Positions 45,590-54,810 are shown, numbered from the stretch's first letter. The stretch is 64,000 nucleotides of DNA from an uncultured Verrucomicrobiota bacterium (GCA_903876795.1 CAIRBK010000036.1:1-64000); one strand, 5' to 3'. Translations and numbers: made by a program. Notes: generated from the sequence alone by a model not told the origin.

Positions 45590-46981
45590 TTAGGCGCGCC
45601 GGGACTGCCAAGGGCCGGTGATGGCTAGGCTGTATCCGGGGTTTTGCACGTTGACGAACAGGGTGGTACCGACGGGGGAGAAACACGCTCCGGCGAGTTC
45701 GCGGCCGGGTTCAGAGTCGGCGGCGATCACGTGGTAGCGCCCGGCCGGGGTTACGCCGATGAGGCGGCACACGGTTGAGGTGTCTTCGCGGAGGATCAGA
45801 TCGCCCCAAGGCGCCACCGTGAGATTGTCGCAGTTGCTGAGCAGCGCTTTGTTTTTGGGCTCGGCAAAGAGTTCGAGCTTGGCCGGTTGTGCGCTCGCGG
45901 GGTGTGCCTTCGTAGCGGCCGGGGAGGTAACGAAAGATATGGGCGAGGAGGGCGTGGCCACCGTTGGTCATTGCGAAGCAAGCGGAGTCGTTGCCCCACC
46001 ACGCGCCTTCGCCGCGGGCGAAGACCGCAGCGAAGGCGGCGGCTCCGCGCGTGCGCGGGTCGTTCTTGGGGCTGTCATTTTCTTCACGATCCATACACGC
46101 AACGGGCAGTGGCTGGCCAACCGGGAAGGCCGCGGCCGAGGAAGGCCAGTAGCGAGTATCGGTGGTTTTGAGGTCGATAAAAACGAGCGCCTGCAAGCGA
46201 CTGCCGGCAGCGAGTTGGCCGGGACAGCTCGGGAGATAACGATAGAGCAGACCGTCGTCCAAGTAATCGGTTTGATACACCGCGCCTGCGGCGGGATCGA
46301 TCGCGACGGCCTCGTGACGGAAGCGTCCCATGCTTTGAGCGGGACCGGATCGACGAGCCCGGGCATGGCCGATGGGACCACCACGAAATTGTAGCCGCGG
46401 AGTTTTTCCGCGAGGGGCTCGGGTTCGGCGTTGACCTCTTCGCAGGAGATAGACGTGCCCCACGGAGTTGGGCCGCCGGCGCAGTTGAGCACCGTGCCGG
46501 CGAGGCTCAGAAAGTGACGTTCAAGTTTCTGTGTATGAGTATTGAATACATGGGTGGTGGTGCCGCCAAGGTTGGGCGCGCTGCAGCGGACCGCGTCGTA
46601 GAGCTTCCGCCGGTCGAGGCGGTCGAGCCGTGCCGCTTCGTGGCCGAAAGGGCTGCCGTTCACCGAGGCGCTTTCGAGCTCGTGGTTGCGCACGATAAAG
46701 GTGCGGCCTTCGGGGCCGGCAGAAGCCGCCATGCCGTTGTGCATCCCGGGCACGAGAAGGCCGTCGTCCATGTCTTCGCCGGTGCGGGAAAACTGCACGT
46801 AGCTAGAGCCGGGAGTAAGGTCGAGAAGTGCGGCGGGATCGGGCCGTGGCGATCCGATCCCGCTCGTGGAGCCGTCCGCGAGGTAGGCGGCGCGGGGTTT
46901 GTGGGCGAGACCGCGAGGACTGGCGAAAACGGCGGTGTAGAACGCGGCGGATTGGAGGAAGGCGCGACGCGAGAGCATCAA
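45590..46981 (-). pseudogene. PhoX-like (DUF839) phosphatase gene with two frameshifts
   Basis: The protein reads through three frames. Frame one (46981 to about 46332) starts with a twin-arginine signal SRRAFLQSAAFYTAVFASPRG and contains DDGLLVPGMHNGMAAS, FIVRNHELES and GGTTTHVFNTHTQKLERHFL. Frame two resumes with MGRFRHEAVAIDPAAGAVYQ and TDYLDDGLLYRYLP (46332 to about 45890). Frame three resumes with QPAKLELFAEPKNKALLSNC and DNLTVAPWGDLILRED to the stop at 45590. The first shift looks like loss of one C in AAAGC(C)ATGGGA. PhoX relatives are Tat-exported calcium/iron phosphatases. Two independent shifts make sequencing error less likely but not excluded. Confidence 0.8.
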
Positions 46982-47038
46982 GCCAAAATCCTGAGGCGAA
47001 GGCTGGCATCAAAGCCGCGAGGGCGCTTCACCGGAATG

Positions 47039-48049
47039 TCACGCGGCGGTCTCCAAGCCTGCCGCCAATAGATTCCGGGGATCTTTGATTCGCCGAACGA
47101 TCGCATATTCTCGGACCATCCGCGCGAGGCGATGCCCCAGGCGCACCCACGTGCGGGGCTCGATGAGATAACCGAGTTCGCTTTGGGCCGCCAGGGCAGA
47201 CCTGACCCGCTCTGCGTTTCCCGGCAGCCCCGTGCAAGGCGCGGCCCGCCGGGCCGGGTCCGGCGTGAAAACCACGGTGATGTTGCCCTCGTCTTCGGAT
47301 GCGAACGCCAGAACCACCCGCAACCCGGCCGCCTCTCCGGTGGCTTGCAGGGTGGGCAGATTGAAGTTGTGCAGATGCGCGAAGTGAAACCGCCGCGAGA
47401 GCGCACCGCACCTGGACTCCACGTTCGGCACCTCGACCACGAGCAGCCCGTCGGGTGCCAGCCAGCCGGCGAGACGGGTGAGCGCGCCGCGCGGATCGGC
47501 GAGGTGTTCAAGAACGTGGAAGAGCGTAACCGCCTCGAACTCGCCTCGCGCAAACTCCGCCCGATCCCATTCTCCGGTGATGACCGGCAACTTGAGGACA
47601 TCGCGCGCCCAGGCCGAGTAGGCCTTGTTGGGTTCGATCCCGCAAGGCTGGCGCCCCGTTTCCCGCAAGAGATGGACGAACTCGCCGCTGCTGGCTCCCA
47701 CATCGAGAATGCGGGAGCGGGAGCCGAGGACGTCCCGTAGGCGACGCCAGCGGCCCAGTGCAACCTGGCCGGCGCGGTAGATGTGTTTGGGTTTGGGGCT
47801 CCAGCAGCCTTTGTATCGGAGTCTGTATTCGTTCGCGTAATATGCGCAAATGGAGGCTTTGTCCGGAATTGGATCGGCGCGCACTAGGCCGCACCGGGTG
47901 CAGGCGACGGTGCGCAAAGGACGCCGATCGCGGTCGCGTTTGGCGATTAGAACGCTGTCAGAGGAGCCGCATAGGTTGCAGGCTTGATGGGAAAACGCGG
48001 CGTCAAGCGCCGGGGAAATGGTTGCGGGTTCGGATACGGAAGAGTTCAT
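47039..48049 (-). CDS. Class I SAM-dependent methyltransferase with N-terminal zinc-binding segment
   Basis: A 336-residue protein. Near the N-terminus CNLCGSSD and CTRCGLVRADP form a four-Cys putative zinc site typical of C-methyltransferase-type proteins. The Rossmann part has ILDVGASSGEFVHLLRETGR, AVTLFHVLEHLADPRGALTR and LAPDGLLVVEVPNVES. The C-terminal part may bind a sugar or lipid substrate. Relatives often modify surface polysaccharides. The ATG at 48049 (MNSSVSEPATIS) is preferred over an upstream Met. It overlaps the upstream small gene by four bases. Confidence 0.87.
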   Translation of the reverse strand: MNSSVSEPATISPALDAAFSHQACNLCGSSDSVLIAKRDRDRRPLRTVACTRCGLVRADPIPDKASICAYYANEYRLRYKGCWSPKPKHIYRAGQVALGRWRRLRDVLGSRSRILDVGASSGEFVHLLRETGRQPCGIEPNKAYSAWARDVLKLPVITGEWDRAEFARGEFEAVTLFHVLEHLADPRGALTRLAGWLAPDGLLVVEVPNVESRCGALSRRFHFAHLHNFNLPTLQATGEAAGLRVVLAFASEDEGNITVVFTPDPARRAAPCTGLPGNAERVRSALAAQSELGYLIEPRTWVRLGHRLARMVREYAIVRRIKDPRNLLAAGLETAA

Positions 48050-48450
48050 GGAGTTTTCGCGATACGGGTGGATGAACGCGCCGCCCCTGCGGGCCGGCGA
48101 CATGTACAAGCGCGGCGAAAAGCCGCCCCGTATGAGAGAAGGAAAACTGCAAACAGCTTATGCCTTGGTGGTCCGGTAGGAAGGACCGAGTCGCTCGGGA
48201 ATTCCATGGCCGCGCGGCTGGTTACCACCGTGCGCGCCACAAACGCTGTGAAGGCCGGCACCCATAGAACGGGCGTGATTTCCGTCTGCCGTTCCCTCAA
48301 TGCCTCGGATTTCCCTGCGCAGACGCCGCCGCTTTCCACTAAAATGCTCTCGGCCTGCGGCGCCTGCGTCTGGAAATACGGGAGCAGGTGGCAGCAAAAC
48401 GGGTTGAGAACTCCAAGCACCACCAGCGAGATCCACAGGCGTGGTATCAT
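48046..48450 (-). CDS. Small secreted hypothetical protein
   Basis: About 134 residues from the ATG at 48450 (MIPRLWISLVVLGVLNPFCC). The N-terminus is a likely signal peptide or anchor. The middle (CAGKSEALRERQTEITPVLW, VARTVVTSRAAMEFPSDS) reads like protein. The C-terminal 30 residues are Arg/Cys-rich and less convincing. Its stop overlaps the methyltransferase start by four bases, which supports coding. I do not recognise the family. Confidence 0.45.
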   Translation of the reverse strand: MIPRLWISLVVLGVLNPFCCHLLPYFQTQAPQAESILVESGGVCAGKSEALRERQTEITPVLWVPAFTAFVARTVVTSRAAMEFPSDSVLPTGPPRHKLFAVFLLSYGAAFRRACTCRRPAGAARSSTRIAKTP

Positions 48451-48586
48451 GCGGAGGTAGCAGAATGACAGGCTTGGCATCACGAAGAAAGACGCGGGCC
48501 AGATTTATTCGTTCAAAATTGTTTCCGGTATGGGTGGATTTTGATAGAAAATCACCGAATCTGGCATTTCTTGGCCAAGGCTGCGC

Positions 48587-49924
48587 ATGGGTTGGCAATG
48601 CTTTGACCCGGACGGTGCAAAGGCTTCGAGTGGGCTCATGGAAACCCACTCCTGGCTGCACCCCCGCGATGAACTGGTTGCTACGATGGATCGCATCTAT
48701 CGTTACCACATGACGACCACCTCGGGCGGCAATCTCTCGATTCTCGATCCCGACGGCGGCATATGGATCACGCCCTCCCGGGTGGACAAGGGCGCGCTGC
48801 GTCCCGACGACATCGTGCGGATGAAGGCCGACGGTTCGCGCGAGGGCCTGCACCCCCCGTCCTCGGAGTTCCCCTTTCACCGCGAGATCTACCGCCGTCG
48901 TCCCGACATCAAGGCGATCGTCCATGCGCATCCCGGCGCGCTGGTGGCTTTCAGCATCGTGCGGAGGCTGCCCGAGACGCGGGTGCAGACTCATGCGCAT
49001 GCCCTGTGCGGCAAGATCGCCTACGCGGCCTACGCCTGCCCCGGCAGCCAGGAGCTGGGCGACAAGATCGCGCAGACCTTCTCCGAAGGCGCCGACTGCG
49101 TGATGCTGGAAAACCACGGCGTGGTCATCGGCGGGCGTGATCTGGCGGAGGCGTTCCAGCGCTTCGAGACGCTGGAGTTTGTCGCGCAGACGGTGATACG
49201 CGCCTCGGCGCTGGGGGAGTTGAAGACGCTGCCGGCCAACCTGCTGACGGGCCAAGCCGTGCCGGATTTCTCGGTGCTGCCCGCAGCCGAGCCGGGCAAC
49301 CGCGAGAAGGAACTGCGCACGCAGCTCTGCGCGTTTGCCGGGCGCGCCTATCGCCAGCGCCTGATGATCAGCACGGCGGGCTCCATGTCGGCGCGGTTGG
49401 ACGACAGGCAGTTTGTAATCACCCCGCGGCGGCGCGACCGGCTGGATCTCCAGCCGGCCAGCCTGGTGCGGGCGACGCTGGAGGGGGCCGAAGCGGGCAA
49501 GCGCGCCAGCCGCACCAGCCGGTTGCACGGCTTGATCTACGCCGCCAATCCCGAGGTGGGCGCGATCATCAACGCCCAGCCTATGTGCGCCAGTGCGTTC
49601 TGCATGGCCGACGCGGAGTTCTCCACGCGGACGATCCCGGAAAGTTATCTGGTGCTCAACGACGCCCCGAAGGTGCCCTTCGCCTGCGTCGTCAAGGACG
49701 CCGAGGAGCTGGCCGCCAGGATGTCGCCCCGGAAGTGCCCCGTGCTCCTGATCGAGAACGAAGGCACGCTCATCGTGGGGCGCACGCTGCTGGAGGCCTT
49801 CGACCGGCTGGAGGTGCTGGAGGCCACGGCCGAGGCGCTGCAACTGAGCCGGCCGCTCGGGCCGCTCGTGCCGATGCCGGAAAGCGCGCTCGCCGAGCTG
49901 CGCAAAGCCTTCGGGCTGGAATAA
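48587..49924 (+). CDS. Tandem class II aldolase/adducin-domain protein
   Basis: Two class II aldolase domains in one 445-residue chain. Domain 1 (about 24-215) has GGNLSI, E94 in PSSEFPFHREIY, zinc ligands H113 and H115 in IVHAHPG and H177 in LENHGVV, so it should bind zinc. Domain 2 (about 235-435) keeps the fold (MISTAGSMSARL, FVITPRRRDRL) but has N329-A330-Q331 where HAH is expected and N391-E392 where NHG is expected, so it is not expected to bind zinc. An ATG at 48638 (METHSWLHPRDEL) is an equally likely start. A sugar-phosphate aldolase substrate is likely but unknown. Confidence 0.88.
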   Translation: MGWQCFDPDGAKASSGLMETHSWLHPRDELVATMDRIYRYHMTTTSGGNLSILDPDGGIWITPSRVDKGALRPDDIVRMKADGSREGLHPPSSEFPFHREIYRRRPDIKAIVHAHPGALVAFSIVRRLPETRVQTHAHALCGKIAYAAYACPGSQELGDKIAQTFSEGADCVMLENHGVVIGGRDLAEAFQRFETLEFVAQTVIRASALGELKTLPANLLTGQAVPDFSVLPAAEPGNREKELRTQLCAFAGRAYRQRLMISTAGSMSARLDDRQFVITPRRRDRLDLQPASLVRATLEGAEAGKRASRTSRLHGLIYAANPEVGAIINAQPMCASAFCMADAEFSTRTIPESYLVLNDAPKVPFACVVKDAEELAARMSPRKCPVLLIENEGTLIVGRTLLEAFDRLEVLEATAEALQLSRPLGPLVPMPESALAELRKAFGLE

Positions 49925-49971
49925 CCAATTGGGGTCATCGACCGGTGGGGTTGATGGCCCCGGTGTGAATA

Positions 49972-50003
49972 GTCCGGCCGGGTCAGTGGAGATCCGGCCG
50001 GAC
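49972..50003 (+). terminator. Strong hairpin after the aldolase gene
   Basis: GTCCGGCCGG pairs perfectly with CCGGCCGGAC over a 12-nt loop, 48 bases after the aldolase stop. No T run follows, so it may be a Rho-independent-like pause site or a 3'-end stabiliser. Confidence 0.5.
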
Positions 50004-50175
50004 CTAGCGCCGCCTTGATCCTGGAAACCGCATTCGGGTGGAAATGAGCGAGCAGGATAACGAGGCGAATGCCGATCGCGGAACCTAGGCGTGCTCCGGC
50101 GGGTGCATGGAAGGAGCGCGGTAGCGTGCAAATGGCATCGCCTTGGGGGAGATGGCCCGCAGTGCGATGAGGGCC

Positions 50176-50250
50176 ATCGCCTGCAAGCAGGCTCCTGCCT
50201 GGAATTGTGGCCACGTTCTTCGTGTGGCAACATCCGTCCCCGGACGTTTG
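50176..50250. repeat. Extended REP-like repeat, copy A
   Basis: Starts with the 23-nt REP-like unit (ATCGCCTGCAAGCAGGCTCC then TGC on the plus strand). It continues with CTGGAATTGTGG-CCACG, GTGTGGCAACATCCGTCCCC and GGACGTTTG. The whole 75-nt unit recurs at 51261-51335 with a few changes. The two copies flank the sigma factor gene. Confidence 0.82.
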
Positions 50251-50323
50251 GTTTGAGGGTCGCCTCCTGAGGCGGACGCGACTGCACGACCCAAGCCCTG
50301 GCGGCGGCTTTTTTGCCGGCCTG

Positions 50324-51049
50324 TCAGGCGCAGGCGACGATGTTCCGGCCGTGGGCGACGCGGCCCGACTCGAAGAAGTCGGCGGGCGCGGAGTCGGGGC
50401 CGAACTCGGGCGCGCATTCGGCGAGGAGCTTGCGGAGGTTTTCGCGGGCGCGGGCGATGCGGCTCTTGACGGTGCCGACGTTGATGCGGAGTGCGCGGGC
50501 GATGTCCTCGTAGGGCAGGTCGATGACGTTGCGCATGGTGAGGATCTCGCGATGCGACGGCTCCAGCTTCTCCATGCACAGGGAGATGAGTTCCACGAAC
50601 TCCTGGGTCGTCACCTCGTGGGCGGGGTCGGCATCCACGCAGGCGATCAGGTCGGCAAAGGTCGCGTCGGAATCCTCGGACGGCGGGCGTTCGAGGGAGA
50701 GGGAGTCCTGGCGGCGGCGGCGGAAGAAATACCAGTAGCGGTTGCGCGACAGGTTGAGGGCGATGCGGTAGAGCCAGGTGGCGAGCGAGGAGTCGCCGCG
50801 GAAGGCGCCCAGGCCGCGATGGGCGCGGATAAAGGTGTCCTGGACGATTTCCTCGGCGTCGGCGGCGTTGCGCAGCAGGTTGTGGGCTAGGCTGAAGAGG
50901 CGGGTATGGTAACGCCGCATGATCTCGACGAAGGCGGTTTCGTCGCCGGCGTGAAAGCGGGCCACGAGCAGCGCATCGTGGGCGGATTCGGCGGCGGATT
51001 CTGGTTTGGCGGGGGTGATCGCGCGGGGGCGGCGGGCTGGCTGAATCAT
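50324..51049 (-). CDS. ECF-type RNA polymerase sigma factor
   Basis: A 241-residue sigma factor. Region 2 spans about 28-105 (LVARFHAGDETAFVEIMRRY, ADAEEIVQDTFIRAHRGLGA, WLYRIALNLSRNRYW). A linker rich in Asp/Ala follows. Region 4 spans about 155-210 (KLEPSHREILTMRNVIDLPY, INVGTVKSRIARARENLRKL). The start ATG at 51049 has GGAGCC six bases upstream. The C-terminal tail (about 210-241) ends ARNIV-type with a Cys. No anti-sigma gene adjoins, unlike the other two sigma genes here. It lies between two direct REP-like repeats. Confidence 0.92.
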   Translation of the reverse strand: MIQPARRPRAITPAKPESAAESAHDALLVARFHAGDETAFVEIMRRYHTRLFSLAHNLLRNAADAEEIVQDTFIRAHRGLGAFRGDSSLATWLYRIALNLSRNRYWYFFRRRRQDSLSLERPPSEDSDATFADLIACVDADPAHEVTTQEFVELISLCMEKLEPSHREILTMRNVIDLPYEDIARALRINVGTVKSRIARARENLRKLLAECAPEFGPDSAPADFFESGRVAHGRNIVACA

Positions 51050-51422
51050 GGGAGGCTCCGATGGATGTTGGATGTATTCCGAATGAATGAGGCGGAACCA
51101 CCTTAGCGCGCCGCGCGCGGTTTCCCTATGGGTTGGTAAACCCAATTGGATACAACCGGGCACCGGTGGCCGGTTGGGATTCTACCACTGGAAACGAGTA
51201 GTCATGCCCGGATACAGGCGCCGATCGGCCGCGACCTCGGGGAACGGCGGAGCCCGAGTGATCGCCTGCAAGCAGGCTCCTGCCTGGATGTGTGGACACG
51301 ACCCCAGTGTGGCCACGCCCGTCCCCGGGCGTTTGCTTGCGGGGGCGCGTCCGGGGACGTACGCGTTTACAGGGCGGGGGCCGGCCCGCTTGGTCCGATT
51401 TCTACCGCGGGATTTGAGCCGG
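51050..51422. other. Intergenic region with REP-like repeat
   Basis: About 370 bases without a supported gene between the sigma gene and the 3' end of the ATP-grasp gene. It should contain the sigma gene promoter (minus strand) and it holds the second extended REP-like repeat (51261-51335), followed by a GC-rich inverted segment near 51320-51360. Confidence 0.55.
51261..51335. repeat. Extended REP-like repeat, copy B
   Basis: Begins with the same 23 nt as copy A, then CTGGATGTGTGG-ACACG, GTGTGGCCACGCCCGTCCCC and GGGCGTTTG. It is in direct orientation to copy A, 1,085 bases away across the sigma gene. Confidence 0.82.
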
Positions 51423-53942
51423 TCAGAGTTTCAACTCGGCCTGGGCGGCGCTCGGGGCGATGCGGGCCTGGTGGCTGAAGTAGTGGTCGCTGAGTATGGG
51501 GTGCAGACCGTAGAGGCGGTCGAGAAGGGCGGCCAGGGTGTCGCCGAGCCGGGCGGTGTCGGTGTCGGCACTCGCGGTATCCTCGTTGAAATAGCGCGCC
51601 AGGCGGACGGAGGCGATGAAGTGGAGGGTGTCGCCGACGGCGGCGACGGTGGGGTCCTCGCCCGGTTCGCCGAGGTCGCGGCGGATGGCGCGCAGGCAGG
51701 TTTTGATCTGGTGGAGATTGTGAAAGATGCTGCGCGGAGCGTCGGTCTGCTGGAGAAAAAGTTCGGCGACCAGGCGGGGCTGGCTGCGCATCTGGTAGAG
51801 GCGGCGGTAGGCATCCTGCGAGCCGAGCATGCGGAGCAGGGCGGACAACTCGGGGTTGTCGCGATAGGGGACGCGGGCGGCGGCCTGCCGGTAAGGGGAG
51901 GCGTCGTCGTGGGCGCTGAGGATGTGGCGGAGCGCGCTGCAGGTCATGGTGGCGCGTTCCAGATGCATGCCCATGTGGAGGAAGTGCCAGCCGGCGTCCT
52001 GGATCATGGTGCGCTCGGCCAGGCCGATGATGGCGTTGACCTCGGTGAGCACGGCTTGCACGGCTTGGGAGGGAAGCGAAGGGCCGCGATCGGGGCGGAG
52101 GGCGGGGCGGCGGCCGGGGGCGGGGCGGAGCTTGTGCAAGTCGTCGAGACGGCGCTGGAGGCGGCCGAGGGTGGTCCACACCTCGGGGCTGACGTAGTCG
52201 CGCAGTTGGCGGGCGTTTTCCACGGCCCAGCCGATCGAGGAATAGATGGAGCTGGAGTTGGCGGTGTCCAGGGACATGCGCCACATGAGGTCGGTGGAGA
52301 GGGAGGCCTGGGGGTTGGCGCGGGCGGTGATCTTGTGGTCGGTGTGGCCCGTGGCCTCGAGGAGGCCGCGCCAGACGGGCAGCCAGCGGCGGCGGTCGCG
52401 CGCGGAAATCTCCTCGAGCGCGACGTCGTCGAGGATGGAGAGCATGCGCGCGGTGGCCTCGGCGCGCTCAAGGTAGCGGCCGAGCCAGAAGAGATTTTCG
52501 GCGGCCCGGGAGCCGAGGGTGTGCGTCTGCACGCCGCCGGCGGGGGACTCGTGGTCGGCGATTTCGCCGGAATTGTCCTGGGTGTCGATGAGCACGACGG
52601 CGTCGGCGGTGGGGCCCACGCGGCCGAGGCCGTGGTCGGGCCCGCCGATGCGCACGAGGCCGCCGGGGAATACGGAGAAGCGCTTGCCCTGGCAGAGGAC
52701 GAAGGCGCTGAGGCGGGCGGGCGGGGCGTTGCGCTGGCCGGGACTCACCGGGAGCAGGTCGAGGAGGGGCTGGGCGACGAAGGCATGCGGGTTTTCGCGG
52801 ATGATGCTGGAGAGCCCGTCCGGGCCGATCAGGGAAGGCTGGTCGGCGGGGGCGAAGTTGGTGGAGTTCCAGTCGCCGTAGCGGGGATCGTGGGCCGGCC
52901 GCAGGTGGAGGGAGTCGCGGTGCTCGAGGATGTAGTCGAGGTGGTCGGTGTCGCCGCAGGTGTAGGTGGGGACGGAGCCGAGCAGCGGTTTCTCACCCAG
53001 GTAGAACCGCATGAGGCGGGCGGAGTAGGCCTGGAGGGCGCGGCTCTCGGCGACGCCGGTGCCGATGGCGTTGGCGATCACGACGGTGCCGGAGCGGATG
53101 CACTGGAGCAGGCCGGGAATGCCGGCGTTTTCGCGGTCGGTCGAGAAGACGACCGGGTCGATGTGGGAGTCGTTCAGGCGGCGGTAGACGACGTCCACGC
53201 GTTCAAGGCCGGCGATGGTTTTAAAGTAGACGCGGTTGTCGAGCACCAGCAGGTCGTCGCCGCGGGCGAGGGGGAGGCCCATCTTGCGGGCGAGGAAACT
53301 GTGCTCCGAATAAAACGGGTCGTGCGGACCGGCGGTGAGCACGACGATGGAGGGGGCCCGCACCTGTTCGGGCGCGAGGGCGCGCAGGTGGTCGAGCAGC
53401 TGGAGGGGGAAATTGATGACGCTGTGGTAGTCGGGCAGCGCGCGGTAGAGATCGGAGGCCTCCTGGGTCATGAAGCGGCGGTTCTGCACCGCGTAACTAA
53501 GGCCGATGGGGGTGTTGGCGCGGGTGTCGTCGAAGAGCCAGCCCCCGGTGGTCTTGACCAAGTCGAAGCGCAGGAGCGTGGCCGGGCTGGCGCGTTGCGG
53601 TTCCAGGCCGAGGCACGGCCGGCGGTAGTAGGGGTCGGAGAGGATGAGCTCTGGGTGGATGATCTGGCGGTGCAGCGCCTGCTGGGTGCCGTAGAGATCG
53701 ACGAGGAGGGCGTTGGTGTAGTGGGCGCGTTGGCGAAGAGCCGCCTCGAGCAAGGACCACTCGGGAGCGTCGATGACGAGGGGTGTGGGCTCAAGTTCCC
53801 AAAAGGGGAGTCCGGGCGCCCCGGATGCGGGACCCAAGTCCGTCAGGCCGGCGTCGCGGATGGAGGCACGCAGCCGGGCGCGCAACGGGCGGAGTTGCGC
53901 GGGGTGAAGGGTGGGAAGCTGCGAAGGCCGGCCGGACGACAT
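51423..53942 (-). CDS. Circularly permuted ATP-grasp / alpha-E domain fusion protein
   Basis: An 839-residue protein joining two families that are often separate neighbouring genes. The N-terminal CP-ATP-grasp type 2 part (about 1-490) has PWSLLEAALRQRA-like opening, LFDDTRANTPIGLSYAVQNR, DRVYFKTIAGLERVDVVYRR, GTVVIANAIGTGVAESRALQ and FVLCQGKRFSVFPGGLVRIG. The C-terminal alpha-E part (about 505-830) has SRAAENLFWLGRYLERAEAT and ERTMIQDAGWHFLHMGMHLE. These proteins are predicted to make peptide-like bonds with a transglutaminase-like partner and an Ntn hydrolase. No such partner gene is next to it. The ATG at 53942 is used. Confidence 0.88.
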   Translation of the reverse strand: MSSGRPSQLPTLHPAQLRPLRARLRASIRDAGLTDLGPASGAPGLPFWELEPTPLVIDAPEWSLLEAALRQRAHYTNALLVDLYGTQQALHRQIIHPELILSDPYYRRPCLGLEPQRASPATLLRFDLVKTTGGWLFDDTRANTPIGLSYAVQNRRFMTQEASDLYRALPDYHSVINFPLQLLDHLRALAPEQVRAPSIVVLTAGPHDPFYSEHSFLARKMGLPLARGDDLLVLDNRVYFKTIAGLERVDVVYRRLNDSHIDPVVFSTDRENAGIPGLLQCIRSGTVVIANAIGTGVAESRALQAYSARLMRFYLGEKPLLGSVPTYTCGDTDHLDYILEHRDSLHLRPAHDPRYGDWNSTNFAPADQPSLIGPDGLSSIIRENPHAFVAQPLLDLLPVSPGQRNAPPARLSAFVLCQGKRFSVFPGGLVRIGGPDHGLGRVGPTADAVVLIDTQDNSGEIADHESPAGGVQTHTLGSRAAENLFWLGRYLERAEATARMLSILDDVALEEISARDRRRWLPVWRGLLEATGHTDHKITARANPQASLSTDLMWRMSLDTANSSSIYSSIGWAVENARQLRDYVSPEVWTTLGRLQRRLDDLHKLRPAPGRRPALRPDRGPSLPSQAVQAVLTEVNAIIGLAERTMIQDAGWHFLHMGMHLERATMTCSALRHILSAHDDASPYRQAAARVPYRDNPELSALLRMLGSQDAYRRLYQMRSQPRLVAELFLQQTDAPRSIFHNLHQIKTCLRAIRRDLGEPGEDPTVAAVGDTLHFIASVRLARYFNEDTASADTDTARLGDTLAALLDRLYGLHPILSDHYFSHQARIAPSAAQAELKL

Positions 53943-54121
53943 GAGGGCGAAGGGTCCAGTGAACAGGCGCGCGGGTGGCGGGCGCAAGCACGCCCTTTGC
54001 CAGATTTTGGCGCCGGAGGATGTCTGAAACCGGCCTCATGAACGGTCGCCCAACGGGGCATAATTCGGTCGGGGATTTTTGGCGGTTGGCGCGGGCGGCC
54101 GGGGTGGTTTGTTTGCCGGGT

Positions 54122-54802
54122 ATGATTCCACTTTGGGACACCCAGGCGCACAAGCGGCCGCCGGTTTTCACGGTGCTGCTGATTTTGGCCAATCTCGCGG
54201 TCTTCGGTCACGAGGTGTGGCTGGGCCTGCAAGGCGGCGGAGCGCTGGATGCCTTCGTCACGCGGCACGCGCTGGTGCCGGCGCGATTGTTGGCGGGCTG
54301 GGACGACGAGGCGCAGTGGCTCACGCTGGGCTCGCACCTGTTCCTGCACGGGGGCGTGGCGCATGTGCTGGGCAACTGCTGGTTCCTTTGGATCTTTGGC
54401 AACAATGCGGAAGACAAGCTCGGGTCGTTGCGATATCTGCTGTTTTACGTCGTGTCCGGGCTGGGGGCGGCGGCGTTGCAAGTCGCGGTGGATCCCTCCT
54501 CGACGGTGCCGATGGTGGGCGCCAGCGGGGCGATCTCGGGTGTGCTCGGCATGTATTTCATCCTGCTGCCGACGGCATGGATTGTGACGCTGGTGCCGTG
54601 GATCGTGCCGGTCGTGCCCGTGCCGGCGTTTGTGTTTTTGCTGCTGTGGTTTGCGTTGCAGATGTGGAGCGGGACGGGGGAGCTGATGTCGGGCGGAGCG
54701 GGCGAGGGCGGCGTGGCCTGGTGGGCGCACGCGGGCGGTTTTTTGTCAGGGGTGCTGCTTGTGCTTTGGGCGAAGGCGGGCGGGCGGCGTTCGCGGCGTT
54801 GA
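54122..54802 (+). CDS. Rhomboid family intramembrane serine protease
   Basis: A 226-residue, six-helix membrane protease. The catalytic Ser is S135 in MVGASGAISG and the His is H203 in WWAHAGGFLSG. The oxyanion/helix-2 motif is HVLGNCWFLWIFGNNAED (81-98). The start used is the ATG at 54122 (MIPLWDTQAHKRPP). A longer frame upstream adds residues with no family match. It stands alone, convergent with the small membrane-protein operon that follows. Confidence 0.92.
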   Translation: MIPLWDTQAHKRPPVFTVLLILANLAVFGHEVWLGLQGGGALDAFVTRHALVPARLLAGWDDEAQWLTLGSHLFLHGGVAHVLGNCWFLWIFGNNAEDKLGSLRYLLFYVVSGLGAAALQVAVDPSSTVPMVGASGAISGVLGMYFILLPTAWIVTLVPWIVPVVPVPAFVFLLLWFALQMWSGTGELMSGGAGEGGVAWWAHAGGFLSGVLLVLWAKAGGRRSRR

Positions 54803-54810
54803 GCCGCCCG

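Larger units (their letters stand above)
49925..50323. other. Intergenic region with hairpin and REP-like repeat
   Basis: About 400 bases without a supported gene. It holds a perfect hairpin after the aldolase gene (49972-50003) and an extended REP-like repeat (50176-50250). Confidence 0.55.

Noticed and set aside
49972-50003. Treating the 10-bp perfect hairpin as an attachment or origin site
   Set aside because: It lies just after a stop codon and is explained well enough as a 3'-end hairpin; nothing nearby suggests integration or replication.
51087-54041. A 984-codon plus-strand frame opposite the ATP-grasp gene
   Set aside because: It is a Gly/Val/Ala-rich mirror of the real gene on the minus strand and has no motif.
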